From an uncultured Candidatus Marinamargulisbacteria bacterium (GTDB lineage: Bacteria > Margulisbacteria > Riflemargulisbacteria > GWF2-35-9), in the NCBI GenBank assembly GCA_903897765.1, contig CAIUCY010000221.1:1-34357 (forward strand): a stretch of 34,357 bases of DNA. Direction: 5' to 3'. A program made the position numbers and the translations under genes. Below the pieces are notes generated by a model. The model saw nothing but the letters and a program-made list of their open reading frames with translations. It was not told where the DNA came from and made no database searches. This document shows, piece by piece, positions 14,476-21,159 of the stretch (the first letter of the stretch is position 1; every line of letters begins with the position of its first letter).

Positions 14476-14609
14476 TCCATCGAGAAGGCTTACGTCGTTG
14501 TCCTTGGAAAAACCCAAAAAAGCCCTCGGGAACAGGGTTCTTTTTCGGGTTTTCTATAGGTCAATCTCGTTTCCCGCCAAAGGCGGACAGGCGATCATTC
14601 TCGATGGAC
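14476..14609. repeat. MITE-like element with 12 bp terminal inverted repeats
   Basis: GTCCATCGAGAA (14476-14487) and TTCTCGATGGAC (14598-14609) are perfect inverted repeats enclosing 110 bp. Inside is a long imperfect hairpin (AAAACCCAAAAAAGCCCT against AGGGTTCTTTTTCGGGTTTT, ~14513-14557). A related element with the same end TCATTCTCGATGGAC and a similar internal A/T hairpin lies at 21160-21321. There is no coding sequence. This is the main content of the 343 bp gap after the HAD gene. Confidence 0.6.
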
Positions 14610-14699
14610 AAAAACAAAATGGCTGTGTTCGTTTGCCCCCCCCTCTTTTATAAAGAGGGGCTAGGGGGGATTTCAGGAGAGGGTCGGGGCGAGGTCGGG
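14598..14699. repeat. Left ~100 bp direct repeat flanking the second BrnTA module
   Basis: Starts TTCTCGATGGACAAAAAC, continues TGGCTGTGTTCGTTTG, then the hairpin CCCCTCTTT-ATAA-AGAGGGG, then CTAGGGGGGATTTC and ends GAGGTCGG. The same order of blocks, ~90% identical by eye, recurs at 15268-15368. The two copies enclose only the BrnT/BrnA pair. Confidence 0.8.
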
Positions 14700-14951
14700 C
14701 TATTTATCTCGCTTGATGCCTTGGCTGAGCAAATATTTGATATACGCCTGATAGGGAATATCGTTATTTGTTGAAAAAGCCTTGATCTGATTTAACAGGT
14801 TAGTAGGCAAGCGGATACTCACCACTTTTGTCGGGCCTTCTTCTGGTAAACGAATGTTCAAATCTGCCAAACCTAAGGGTTTTGAGGCGTCAATAAACGT
14901 GGTTGTATCCATTTGATCATAGTCGTTTATTTCAACTTCTTTTGTTCTCAT
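14700..14951 (-). CDS. CopG/BrnA-like antitoxin (second module)
   Basis: 83-residue antitoxin with a C-terminal ribbon-helix-helix domain (KVVSIRLPTNLLNQIKAFST, then NDIPYQAYIKYLLSQGI, ~42-80) and an acidic N-terminal half. It overlaps the upstream BrnT by 20 bp, the same gene order and overlap style as the first module. The sequence differs strongly from the antitoxin at 2070-2285, so the two modules should not cross-neutralise readily. The stop codon lies at the edge of the left direct repeat. Confidence 0.85.
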   Translation of the reverse strand: MRTKEVEINDYDQMDTTTFIDASKPLGLADLNIRLPEEGPTKVVSIRLPTNLLNQIKAFSTNNDIPYQAYIKYLLSQGIKRDK

Positions 14952-15219
14952 ATAATCCCCTCTCCTTCTTTGATGCTGTTCTTGCTGAAATGATTCGTAC
15001 TTTTTTCTCTCGAAGTGTAAACGCCACCATCAGAATATGATGATATTTGCTTAATCCATAAAGAACAAATCGCTGCTCACCTCTGGAATGTTGGATATCT
15101 CTAAATATAACAAGATCAGGATCAAAAAAAACACTTTCGGCTTCTAAAGAAGAAATACCATGTTTTATCTCGTTCTTCTGAACATTCCATTGATCCCAGT
15201 CAAAGTGAAGTGTTTCCAT
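14932..15219 (-). CDS. brnT: BrnT family toxin (second copy)
   Basis: 95-residue BrnT toxin: FDWDQWNVQKNEIKHGISSL (~5-24, the WDxxKNxxKHG signature), AESVFFDPDLVIF, EQRFVLYGLSKYHHILMVAF (~48-67) and KVRIISARTASKKERGLYEN (~73-92), a better match to the canonical RIISARxAxxxER motif than the first copy. The ATG at 15219 is 8 nt after a plausible -10 of a TTGACA promoter. Predicted ribonuclease, silenced by the following antitoxin gene. Confidence 0.9.
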   Translation of the reverse strand: METLHFDWDQWNVQKNEIKHGISSLEAESVFFDPDLVIFRDIQHSRGEQRFVLYGLSKYHHILMVAFTLREKKVRIISARTASKKERGLYENKRS

Positions 15220-15227
15220 TAAACACT

Positions 15228-15257
15228 ATTTTGCGACAAAGCATATTGTAATGTCAA
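15228..15257 (-). promoter_or_regulatory. Promoter of the second BrnTA module, leaderless type
   Basis: Minus strand: TTGACA (15257-15252), an 18 bp spacer, CAAAAT (15233-15228) as a weak -10, then 8 nt to the brnT ATG. The -35 is perfect and the spacing acceptable, so the mRNA again starts at or next to the start codon. Confidence 0.5.
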
Positions 15258-15267
15258 GCGCTACATG

Positions 15268-15368
15268 TTCTCGATGGACAAAAACAAAAATGGCTGTGTT
15301 CGTTTGATCCCCCTCTTTTGTAAAGAGGGGCTAGGGGAGATTTCCTGCGAGGGTTGGGGTGAGGTCGG
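15268..15368. repeat. Right ~100 bp direct repeat flanking the second BrnTA module
   Basis: TTCTCGATGGACAAAAAC, TGGCTGTGTTCGTTTG, the hairpin CCCCTCTTT-TGTA-AAGAGGGG, CTAGGGGAGATTTC and GAGGTCGG recur here in the same order and orientation as at 14598-14699. Differences are single bases and a 1-2 nt indel. Confidence 0.8.
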
Positions 15369-15388
15369 TCGGGAAGCGATCAGAAAGG

Positions 15389-16090
15389 TTAAAGTTTCAA
15401 CTTCTTCATCTTGTAACCGATCATGCGTTCGGTAATGCCAAGCTGCTTCGCGGCGGTTATCTTGACCCCACCAACGCGTTTAAGCATTTCCTTGATCAGT
15501 TGCTTTTCAACTTTATCCAGAGCTTGCGGCATTTTGATGGTCTCTGGCATAAAGGCCGGATGAACAACCAAGTAGTCTGTTGGCACAACGGGGGGGGCAA
15601 CGGGCGTCGGGATAGGCGTTATAATGGGCGACACCTTTTCCGGTTCAACCTCAGATATTGACTCGGCTACCTTAAGCTTTGCAACCAGATCAAGCTGATG
15701 ACTAAGATAGGCTTTGAATAACTTAATAAAAATGGACAACTGTCTCGTTTTCTTAAAATGCCGATGAAGTTTGGGAATGACAATGCGAACATATCGATCG
15801 GGGTTGCCGCCCATCCGAATTCGTAAAAAGAGATCCGAGATCGTCAGGCTGCCCAGTGATGTGTTTTCTGATACCGCCGCCACTTGGCCCTGATCGGTCC
15901 GAACCACAAAGTGATCCCAAGATAAACGAGTGGCATCAAAATCCAGATCGCTTTCGCTGATCAGACTTATATGGCTAAGTTGATATCGTGCGTAGAGATA
16001 GCTGGCCAATTTGTCGACGAATTCTTTCTCGTCCACATAGAGGGGCAAGGCATAAAGCTTCAAAATATCTTTTAGAATTTTCTTGCTCAT
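15389..16090 (-). CDS. Fis-type HTH regulator without an AAA+ domain
   Basis: 233 residues from the ATG at 16090 (a GTG 24 bp upstream is possible; AGGGGG precedes the ATG closely). The C-terminal ~40 residues are a Fis/HTH_8 domain as found at the end of NtrC/NifA-type activators (VEKQLIKEMLKRVGGVKITA, then AKQLGITERMIGYKMKKLKL). The N-terminal ~115 residues form an alpha/beta domain, possibly GAF-like, that I cannot assign, and a Pro-rich linker (PIITPIPTPVAPPVVP) separates the two. The sigma-54-interacting AAA+ module that normally lies between such domains is absent, so it cannot remodel sigma-54 polymerase. It lies 46 bp downstream of the btuC-like gene on the same strand. Confidence 0.75.
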   Translation of the reverse strand: MSKKILKDILKLYALPLYVDEKEFVDKLASYLYARYQLSHISLISESDLDFDATRLSWDHFVVRTDQGQVAAVSENTSLGSLTISDLFLRIRMGGNPDRYVRIVIPKLHRHFKKTRQLSIFIKLFKAYLSHQLDLVAKLKVAESISEVEPEKVSPIITPIPTPVAPPVVPTDYLVVHPAFMPETIKMPQALDKVEKQLIKEMLKRVGGVKITAAKQLGITERMIGYKMKKLKL

Positions 16091-16136
16091 ACCCCCTATT
16101 GTAAACAGGGACACCTCAATCCGTCAAAGGAGAGGC

Positions 16137-17075
16137 CTAACGAAGTCGCCGCGATAGTATCCATCCAAATACGATCGACCCTAATAAAGCGAGCAATATC
16201 CCTGCCGGCATCTCAAGGGGATACATCAATCGCCGAGCCAATAGATCGGCCAGTGTTAAGAGAACCCCGCCCAGCAACAGGCTTTGCAGACCAAGCCCCC
16301 GATGATTGGGGCCGCGCCAAGCTCGAAGCGCTTGGGGCACCAATACTCCGATAAACCCGATCGGCCCTACATACGCCACCACCATAGCCACCGCAATGCT
16401 TACCCCAAGGAGCGATCGAGAACGTTCTTTCGCTACATCGACCCCTTTGCTCTTTGCCCATGTGTCCCCTAGACTCAAGATATCAAAGGTTTTCCCTTTA
16501 ATGATAAACAGGGTTGCCAAGAGTGTGGCCAGTCCAGCAAAGATCATCGTGGGGACCCAACTAATATTTTGTATACTGCCCACCACCCAATGCATCCACT
16601 GCAACACATCAGCCCGATCAAGTTGGAATTGAAGAAACAGGACAAGGCTTATTAGCGCAGTGTTCTGGGCCGTCCCAAGCAAGACCAGTTGTCCGGGATC
16701 CATCAACCGCCATCGTGCGGCCAATTTCAACAGTCCCCATGTGCTGATCAAGGCGGCAACAATGGCCCCTGCCCCCTGATAGTCCGATAAGCCCAGAACG
16801 ATCATCAACACAGCACCTAAGGATGCGGCACTCGATACCCCCAAGGTATAAGGTGAAGCCAGTTCATTACTAAGCGTGGATTGAAAAACGACCCCCGCTC
16901 CCGCCAAAACCGCCCCCGCCCCAAACGCCATCAAAACACGGGGTAAGCGATACGCCCAAAACACCGCTCCCTCGACTTTTCCTATACTAAGAGCGAGAAG
17001 TCCTGCCGCTATCGACAGCAGGATCAGCCCTACTAGTACCCATTGATCGCGTTTATACCAGTAGGGTTCGGCCAT
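16137..17075 (-). CDS. btuC: FecCD-family ABC permease, probably BtuC (cobalamin import)
   Basis: 312-residue inner-membrane permease of the vitamin B12/iron-siderophore importer family, about nine to ten hydrophobic helices. Family signatures: YRLPRVLMAFGAGAVLAGAG, VFQSTLSNELASPYTLGVSS (~46-80), LSLGDTWAKSKGVD, and VGPIGFIGVLVPQALRAWRG with the HRGL motif that follows. The ATG at 17075 overlaps the ATPase stop and is preferred over upstream codons inside that gene. Substrate choice of cobalamin over iron chelates rests on the riboswitch-controlled btuB/btuF at 28487-30999, which lack their own permease and ATPase in this window. Confidence 0.85.
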   Translation of the reverse strand: MAEPYWYKRDQWVLVGLILLSIAAGLLALSIGKVEGAVFWAYRLPRVLMAFGAGAVLAGAGVVFQSTLSNELASPYTLGVSSAASLGAVLMIVLGLSDYQGAGAIVAALISTWGLLKLAARWRLMDPGQLVLLGTAQNTALISLVLFLQFQLDRADVLQWMHWVVGSIQNISWVPTMIFAGLATLLATLFIIKGKTFDILSLGDTWAKSKGVDVAKERSRSLLGVSIAVAMVVAYVGPIGFIGVLVPQALRAWRGPNHRGLGLQSLLLGGVLLTLADLLARRLMYPLEMPAGILLALLGSIVFGWILSRRLR

Positions 17076-17856
17076 TCCAAGCGATCCTTTCGAACGAACG
17101 ATCAAATATCGTGTCCATATACGGCAACCCCTTTGACAATGAACCCTGATAATGGACTTGTCCGTCTTTTATCATGAGTACTTTCGCCTGATCATAAAGC
17201 ACTGAACCATAAAAAGGCGTTAAGTCATGAGCCACAATGACCAATGTTCGATGATGGTCGTGCCATTCGGTATACAAGAGTTTGACCAGCCGATCATGCT
17301 GGCCGGGGTCCATCCAAGTAAAGGGTTCATCTAACCACCATAAAGGCGAATTCTGAACCGCAATGCTGGCCATAACCACACGTTGCCATTGCCCCCCACT
17401 CAAGGTGGTTATGGGTTGATCCTTGATCGATCCAAGATCATATCGGATGATCACCTCCGTCGTGTCCACATTTATTGCCCCTAGGCATTGGGACAAGATC
17501 TCCCTAACCGTAAAGGGTAGATCCGGCTTCGTTTGTTGAAGCGCTATCCCCACATTTTCAACCCGATTTCTGAGTGACATATGTTGAATGGATCGGCCTC
17601 GAATATGGATATCCCCTTGGATCAGATTGGCCTCATTCAGAAGCACTTTTGAAAGGGTTGATTTGCCGGCCCCATTAGGCCCCAGAACGATCCATACGTC
17701 CTGTTCGTTAATGTCCCAAGATAGAGCCGAAATAAGGGGTTTACCGTATCCGATCGTTGCACAATTAAAAGAAAGAAGAGGAATTTTACTAGAAAGCCCC
17801 CGTTCGTACAGGGGGGGGGGGAATCGGGAGCTTTCTAACTGAAAGTTATTATACAC
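17053..17856 (-). CDS. btuD: ABC transporter ATPase, probably BtuD; start uncertain
   Basis: Nucleotide-binding subunit for the adjacent FecCD permease. Walker A LGPNGAGKSTLSKV, Q-loop ALQQTKPDLPF, signature LSGGQWQRVVMAS, Walker B LWWLDEPF and the switch HDLTPF are all present; the lid region is normal. The 5' end is odd. The recognisable domain begins near 17784 (IPLLSFNCATIGYGKPLI), but no ATG, GTG or TTG lies in frame between there and GTG 17856, and the intervening ~50 bp are a G/C hairpin with an 11-base homopolymer. Either translation runs through that repeat from GTG 17856, or it starts at a non-standard codon (ATT 17784), or the run length is wrong in the assembly. Confidence 0.85.
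   Translation of the reverse strand: MYNNFQLESSRFPPPLYERGLSSKIPLLSFNCATIGYGKPLISALSWDINEQDVWIVLGPNGAGKSTLSKVLLNEANLIQGDIHIRGRSIQHMSLRNRVENVGIALQQTKPDLPFTVREILSQCLGAINVDTTEVIIRYDLGSIKDQPITTLSGGQWQRVVMASIAVQNSPLWWLDEPFTWMDPGQHDRLVKLLYTEWHDHHRTLVIVAHDLTPFYGSVLYDQAKVLMIKDGQVHYQGSLSKGLPYMDTIFDRSFERIAWNGRTLLV
17791..17836. repeat. Hairpin with an 11-base G-run at the btuD 5' end
   Basis: AGAAAGC (17791-17797) and GCTTTCT (17830-17836) pair, extended inside by CCCCG against CGGGAG; the loop contains eleven consecutive G (17811-17821). On the minus strand it lies just after a TATAAT (17848-17853). It resembles the CCCC/GGGG hairpin repeats at 14640 and 15310. Confidence 0.6.
17848..17853 (-). promoter_or_regulatory. 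Possible -10 box upstream of btuD
   Basis: TATAAT on the minus strand, with TAGCCAAA starting 23 bp upstream, the same arrangement as at the MNT promoter (5500-5528). If used, transcription starts near 17841 and the hairpin at 17791-17836 becomes the mRNA 5' leader, which would exclude GTG 17856 as the start. Confidence 0.4.
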
Positions 17857-17893
17857 CCACCTGATCACTTTGGCTATGGGGAACTCGATATTA

Positions 17894-18286
17894 TTATCCG
17901 ATATTTTTATCGGCTTCGTCGTAAAGCTTGCTGTAAAAGTGATGCAGGATGTCATAAATGTCCGCGCGCGCAAAATTATCTTGCAGGTGCAATTGCTCGC
18001 TCACGCCTTCTTCAGAATAGGACGCGCAAAAGGGGGGCTGATCCTTCATTTCTAAGGAGTCGAGAATGTCTTCGATGTCTTTTTCTGGAAGCGCATTATT
18101 TATTTTACTCAGGGTTTTCTTTATCTTCTTCTTAAATTCTGACTTTGTTTTGACATTCTTAAAGAAAAGATTATAGATCACCTCTGATGTTGCCGCATTT
18201 GTCGTAGGCGCTGCTTTAGACGACATCGCGTTATACACGGCTTGATTAATGAGCTGATTAAGATTGGGGCCCTGAATACTAACCAT
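17894..18286 (-). CDS. Hypothetical protein, 130 residues
   Basis: Not recognised. Soluble, mostly helical, with a basic middle segment (KTKSEFKKKIKKTLSKINNA, ~47-66) and an acidic C-terminal half (PEKDIEDILDSLEM, ADIYDILHHFYSKLYDEADK). No signal peptide or membrane segment. The ATG at 18286 is preceded by AAGGA at 5 nt, supporting a real gene. It is divergent from the thymidylate-kinase operon and lies upstream of btuD on the same strand, overlapping only the spurious 5' extension of that frame. Confidence 0.6.
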   Translation of the reverse strand: MVSIQGPNLNQLINQAVYNAMSSKAAPTTNAATSEVIYNLFFKNVKTKSEFKKKIKKTLSKINNALPEKDIEDILDSLEMKDQPPFCASYSEEGVSEQLHLQDNFARADIYDILHHFYSKLYDEADKNIG

Positions 18287-18307
18287 AGTTGTCCTTCATC
18301 GTCGACG

Positions 18308-18336
18308 TTGACTCGCCCTATTTTATCCTCTAGTAT
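18308..18336 (+). promoter_or_regulatory. Sigma-70 promoter of the tmk-like operon, leaderless
   Basis: TTGACT (18308-18313), a 17 bp spacer and TAGTAT (18331-18336), then 7 nt to the ATG at 18344. Transcription should begin at the start codon. TATAAC at 18334-18339 is an alternative -10 with a longer spacer and leads to the same conclusion. Confidence 0.6.
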
Positions 18337-18343
18337 AACAACC

Positions 18344-19075
18344 ATGATTATTCGTCGCAAGGCTAAACCCAATACCGAGGCGGTAGAGGCAGCACTTCTC
18401 GACCCAAGTCGCAACCTTCATTCCCCACATCCCTATAAAGGCGTCCTTATCGCCGTTGAGGGAACAGACGGGTCGGGGAAGTCTACTCAATTGCGTTTGG
18501 CCAAGAAATGGCTTGAATCTGAGGGTTATGGAACCGTCCTCACCGAATGGAATTCCTCACCCCTTGTTTCTCAGATCATTAAAAAAGGTAAACGAAAAGG
18601 CATTCTTAATAACACCACCTTCAGTCTATTACACGCGACCGATTTTGCTGACCGTCTCAACAAGATCATCATTCCCGCTCTCAAGAATGGTCAGATCGTT
18701 CTCGCTGATCGTTACATTTTTACCGCCCTTGCTCGAGACGTTGCCCGTCAATGTGACCGTGAATGGGTGCGCAACCTTTACGCCTTCAGCCTCAAGCCAG
18801 ACGGAGTTTTTTACTTCAAGGTTCCTGTTGAGGTTAGCCTCGAACGCATTTCCACCACTCGAGAACCGAGTTATTACGAAGCCGGCATGGACATGAAGCT
18901 TTCTAGCGATATTAATAAGAGTTACCTCAAGTTTCAAAGTTTGGTCATTGCAGAGTATGACGAAATGGTTTCCGAATTTGGCTTTGATGTCATCGATGGA
19001 ACGTTGCCCATCCCTGTTCAACAGAAACAATTTCGAGACAAGATATTGCCGTTGGTCAAACGGAGGCTTGCATGA
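18344..19075 (+). CDS. tmk: Thymidylate kinase-like protein (first of a tandem pair)
   Basis: P-loop nucleoside monophosphate kinase of the dTMP kinase family. 243 residues from the ATG at 18344, chosen because it follows the promoter directly and upstream codons run into the divergent gene. An N-terminal extension (~1-32) precedes VLIAVEGTDGSGKSTQLRLA (Walker A). The acceptor-binding/catalytic DRYIFTALARDVAR is intact, and LHATDFADRL and YYEAGMDM are seen. The usual RxPGGT loop is replaced by TEWNSSPLV, the mark of a divergent Tmk subfamily, so the substrate may differ from dTMP. Overlaps the second copy by ATGA. Confidence 0.85.
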   Translation: MIIRRKAKPNTEAVEAALLDPSRNLHSPHPYKGVLIAVEGTDGSGKSTQLRLAKKWLESEGYGTVLTEWNSSPLVSQIIKKGKRKGILNNTTFSLLHATDFADRLNKIIIPALKNGQIVLADRYIFTALARDVARQCDREWVRNLYAFSLKPDGVFYFKVPVEVSLERISTTREPSYYEAGMDMKLSSDINKSYLKFQSLVIAEYDEMVSEFGFDVIDGTLPIPVQQKQFRDKILPLVKRRLA

Positions 19076-19722
19076 AACAAAACATTTACCCAGGCAAATT
19101 GATCGTAGCAGAAGGGCTTGATGGTAGCGGCAAGTCCACGTGCTTTAATCTGCTTAAAAACTGGCTTGAGATCAAAGGGCATGGTGTTCAGGTATTGAAA
19201 CGAAAGCAATCCATGCTTGTCGCCGAAACCATTAATCAAGCTAAAGTCGACCACACTCTTGTTCCTATCACCTACAGCCTAATTCATGCTGCGGATTTTA
19301 GCGACTTAATGCATCGTCAAATTATTCCGGCTTTGAAGGCTGGCTTTATCGTATTGTTCAACAAGTATGTCTACACCTCCATCGCCAAGGATTATTTGCG
19401 AGGACAAAACAAAGACTGGGTCGAGACGTTATACGATTTTGCGATCAAACCAGATCTGGTGTTCTATTTTAAACTACCCCTTGAAATGGCCTTGGAGCGC
19501 CTCACTCAAGAAGAAAAAGAAAAAGATTACTATGATAGCGGAATGGATATCGGCTTTGGCCCCAACAATGTTCAATCTCTGCGCAATTTTCAAACCAAAC
19601 TGGGTGAGCAATACGATCTTCTCGCTCGACTTAATCAGTTCACCATCATCGACGCCAGTAAGCCCATGCAACATCAACTTACCCAAATGAAGCGCATCCT
19701 CGAAACGCTTTTGGATGCCTAA
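19072..19722 (+). CDS. Thymidylate kinase-like paralogue lacking the DR motif
   Basis: 216-residue homologue of the preceding protein, colinear over its whole length. Walker A is kept (LIVAEGLDGSGKSTCFNLLK, ~10-29), as are LIHAADFSDL and YYDSGMDIGF. The catalytic/base-binding DRY motif of the Tmk family is NKY here (LFNKYVYTSIAKDYLRG, ~98-114), so both the conserved Asp and Arg are lost. It may be a pseudo-kinase subunit forming a heteromer with the first copy, or have changed substrate. Overlaps its neighbours by 4 and 8 bp. Confidence 0.8.
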   Translation: MKQNIYPGKLIVAEGLDGSGKSTCFNLLKNWLEIKGHGVQVLKRKQSMLVAETINQAKVDHTLVPITYSLIHAADFSDLMHRQIIPALKAGFIVLFNKYVYTSIAKDYLRGQNKDWVETLYDFAIKPDLVFYFKLPLEMALERLTQEEKEKDYYDSGMDIGFGPNNVQSLRNFQTKLGEQYDLLARLNQFTIIDASKPMQHQLTQMKRILETLLDA

Positions 19723-20341
19723 CACCCATTTCCCCCCGAAAGGGTTCAGCCCCCTGCCCTATCAAGAGGCTGTTAATGCCGCACTCGTTTGTACAAAATG
19801 TGGCCTTCACGCCACCCGAAACAAGGTCGTCTTTTCCGATGGCCCCGTTCCTTGTGATATTTTATGTATCGGCGAAGCACCCGGAGCCGATGAGGATGCC
19901 CAAGGCATTCCCTTTGTTGGACGTGCAGGGAAATTATTAACACAAATGCTCCTTAGCATTGGACTGAAACGTCCCGATGATGTTTACATTTGCAATACCC
20001 TTAAGTGTCGCCCACCAGGGAACCGTACCCCAGAACCCAAAGAAATTCTGGTCTGCCTCCCGTTTCTTGTCAGCCAAGTTGATGCCGTTCGTCCCAAGAT
20101 CATCGTTTTACTCGGTTCTCCCGCCATGAAAACCATACTCAACCCCTCTGAAGGGATAACACGCATTCGCGGTCAGTGGTACAATCTAAACGTTAGCTAC
20201 CAAACGCAACCGGTTCGAGTGATGACGATTTTTCATCCTTCCTATCTGTTGCGAAACCCGTCGTCAAAAGAGGGGTCACCAAAATGGCTAACTTGGCAAG
20301 ACTTAAAAGCCATTCGAAAGGAGCTCGAAACCCTGCGATGA
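19715..20341 (+). CDS. Uracil-DNA glycosylase, family 4-type (iron-sulfur)
   Basis: Removes uracil from DNA in base-excision repair. 208 residues with the family-4 layout: Cys pair CTKCGL (~26-31) for the [4Fe-4S] cluster, the active-site motif IGEAPGADEDAQGIPFVG (~51-68), CNTLKCRPPGNRTP (~92-105), a further Cys (CLPFL, ~114) and motif HPSYLLRNP (~175-183). The normal length of the family is ~190-220. The ATG overlaps the end of the second kinase gene by 8 bp and the stop overlaps the next gene by ATGA. Pairing a uracil glycosylase with Tmk-like kinases is consistent with a dTTP/dUTP housekeeping theme. Confidence 0.92.
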   Translation: MPNTHFPPKGFSPLPYQEAVNAALVCTKCGLHATRNKVVFSDGPVPCDILCIGEAPGADEDAQGIPFVGRAGKLLTQMLLSIGLKRPDDVYICNTLKCRPPGNRTPEPKEILVCLPFLVSQVDAVRPKIIVLLGSPAMKTILNPSEGITRIRGQWYNLNVSYQTQPVRVMTIFHPSYLLRNPSSKEGSPKWLTWQDLKAIRKELETLR

Positions 20342-21114
20342 AACGATTTATGGTTTCCATCATACAATTTGATGTGACGGCAGACCCTTACGCCAATATC
20401 ACCCATCTTGAGAGGCTCTTTGCCGTTGCGGGTGGGCGCCGTTCCCGCTTTGTCGTCCTTCCTGAGCTATTTGGGGTTGGGTTCAATTATGATCTTTACT
20501 CCGAAATGTCCGATCACAATATGGAGATGCTAAAATATCTTCAAGGCGTGGCTCGTAAATATGGCTTTTACCTTATTGCGGGCTCGGTCGCCTTCAAAAC
20601 AGGAACCCAAAATGATCAATACCATAACCGATCGTATCTCATCTCCCCCGAGGGTGGCGTCATGGGGCATTATGACAAGATGCATATTTTCTTCCAAAAC
20701 CAAGAAGATCAGTATTTCATCCCAGGCACAAAAGCCCCTGTTTTCCGCACCTCGTACGCACCGATCGGCATCCAGATCTGCTTTGATATTCGATTCCCCG
20801 AAACCATTCGAGAAATGGTTCGGCAAGGGATGAAGGTTCTCTTTGTGCCCGCCCAATTCCCCCATCCCCGCAAAGAACATTGGATCAATCTGCTCAAGAC
20901 CCGTGCGATCGAAAACCAAATTTATGTTATTGGCGCCAATCGCATCGGCAGTGTCAACGAAGATGTCAGTTATTTTGGACATTCTGTCATTATTGATCCT
21001 TACGGCGATACCCTCGCCAACGGCTATGAGAAAGAAAGTGTCATCTCGGAATATGTGGATATGGACTTCTTAGAAGCCTATCGCAAGAGTTTTCCGGTAC
21101 TGAAATGGTTGTAA
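20338..21114 (+). CDS. Carbon-nitrogen hydrolase (nitrilase superfamily amidase)
   Basis: 258-residue nitrilase-fold amidohydrolase. The ATG at 20338 overlaps the glycosylase stop (ATGA) and is preceded by AAGGAG; an upstream in-frame codon lies inside the previous gene. The catalytic triad is visible: Glu in LPELFGVGFN (~43-52), Lys in YDKMHIFF (~112-119), Cys in GIQICFDIRFPE (~145-156). The pattern VSIIQFDVTADPYANITHLE at the N-terminus matches the omega-amidase/YafV/NIT2-like branch, which hydrolyses alpha-ketoglutaramate or related amides, but substrate cannot be assigned. Last gene of the four-gene operon. Confidence 0.9.
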   Translation: MKRFMVSIIQFDVTADPYANITHLERLFAVAGGRRSRFVVLPELFGVGFNYDLYSEMSDHNMEMLKYLQGVARKYGFYLIAGSVAFKTGTQNDQYHNRSYLISPEGGVMGHYDKMHIFFQNQEDQYFIPGTKAPVFRTSYAPIGIQICFDIRFPETIREMVRQGMKVLFVPAQFPHPRKEHWINLLKTRAIENQIYVIGANRIGSVNEDVSYFGHSVIIDPYGDTLANGYEKESVISEYVDMDFLEAYRKSFPVLKWL

Positions 21115-21123
21115 TTGCTTCTC

Positions 21124-21158
21124 TTACTTTGTCTTGATACAAAGTAAGCAAAAATCAA
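21124..21158. repeat. TTACTTTGT-cttgat-ACAAAGTAA hairpin repeat
   Basis: A perfect 9 bp inverted repeat with loop CTTGAT, followed by GCAAAAATCAAG, which can pair alternatively with CTTGAT in the loop. It lies right after the amidohydrolase stop and could help end that transcript. A degenerate copy is at 1639-1676. Confidence 0.6.
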
Positions 21159-21159
21159 G

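Noticed and set aside
14429-14774. Two plus-strand frames of 74 and 105 codons
   Set aside because: They translate the MITE-like and CCCC/GGGG hairpin repeats (for example PPLFYKEGLGG), a typical artefact, and run antisense into the antitoxin gene.
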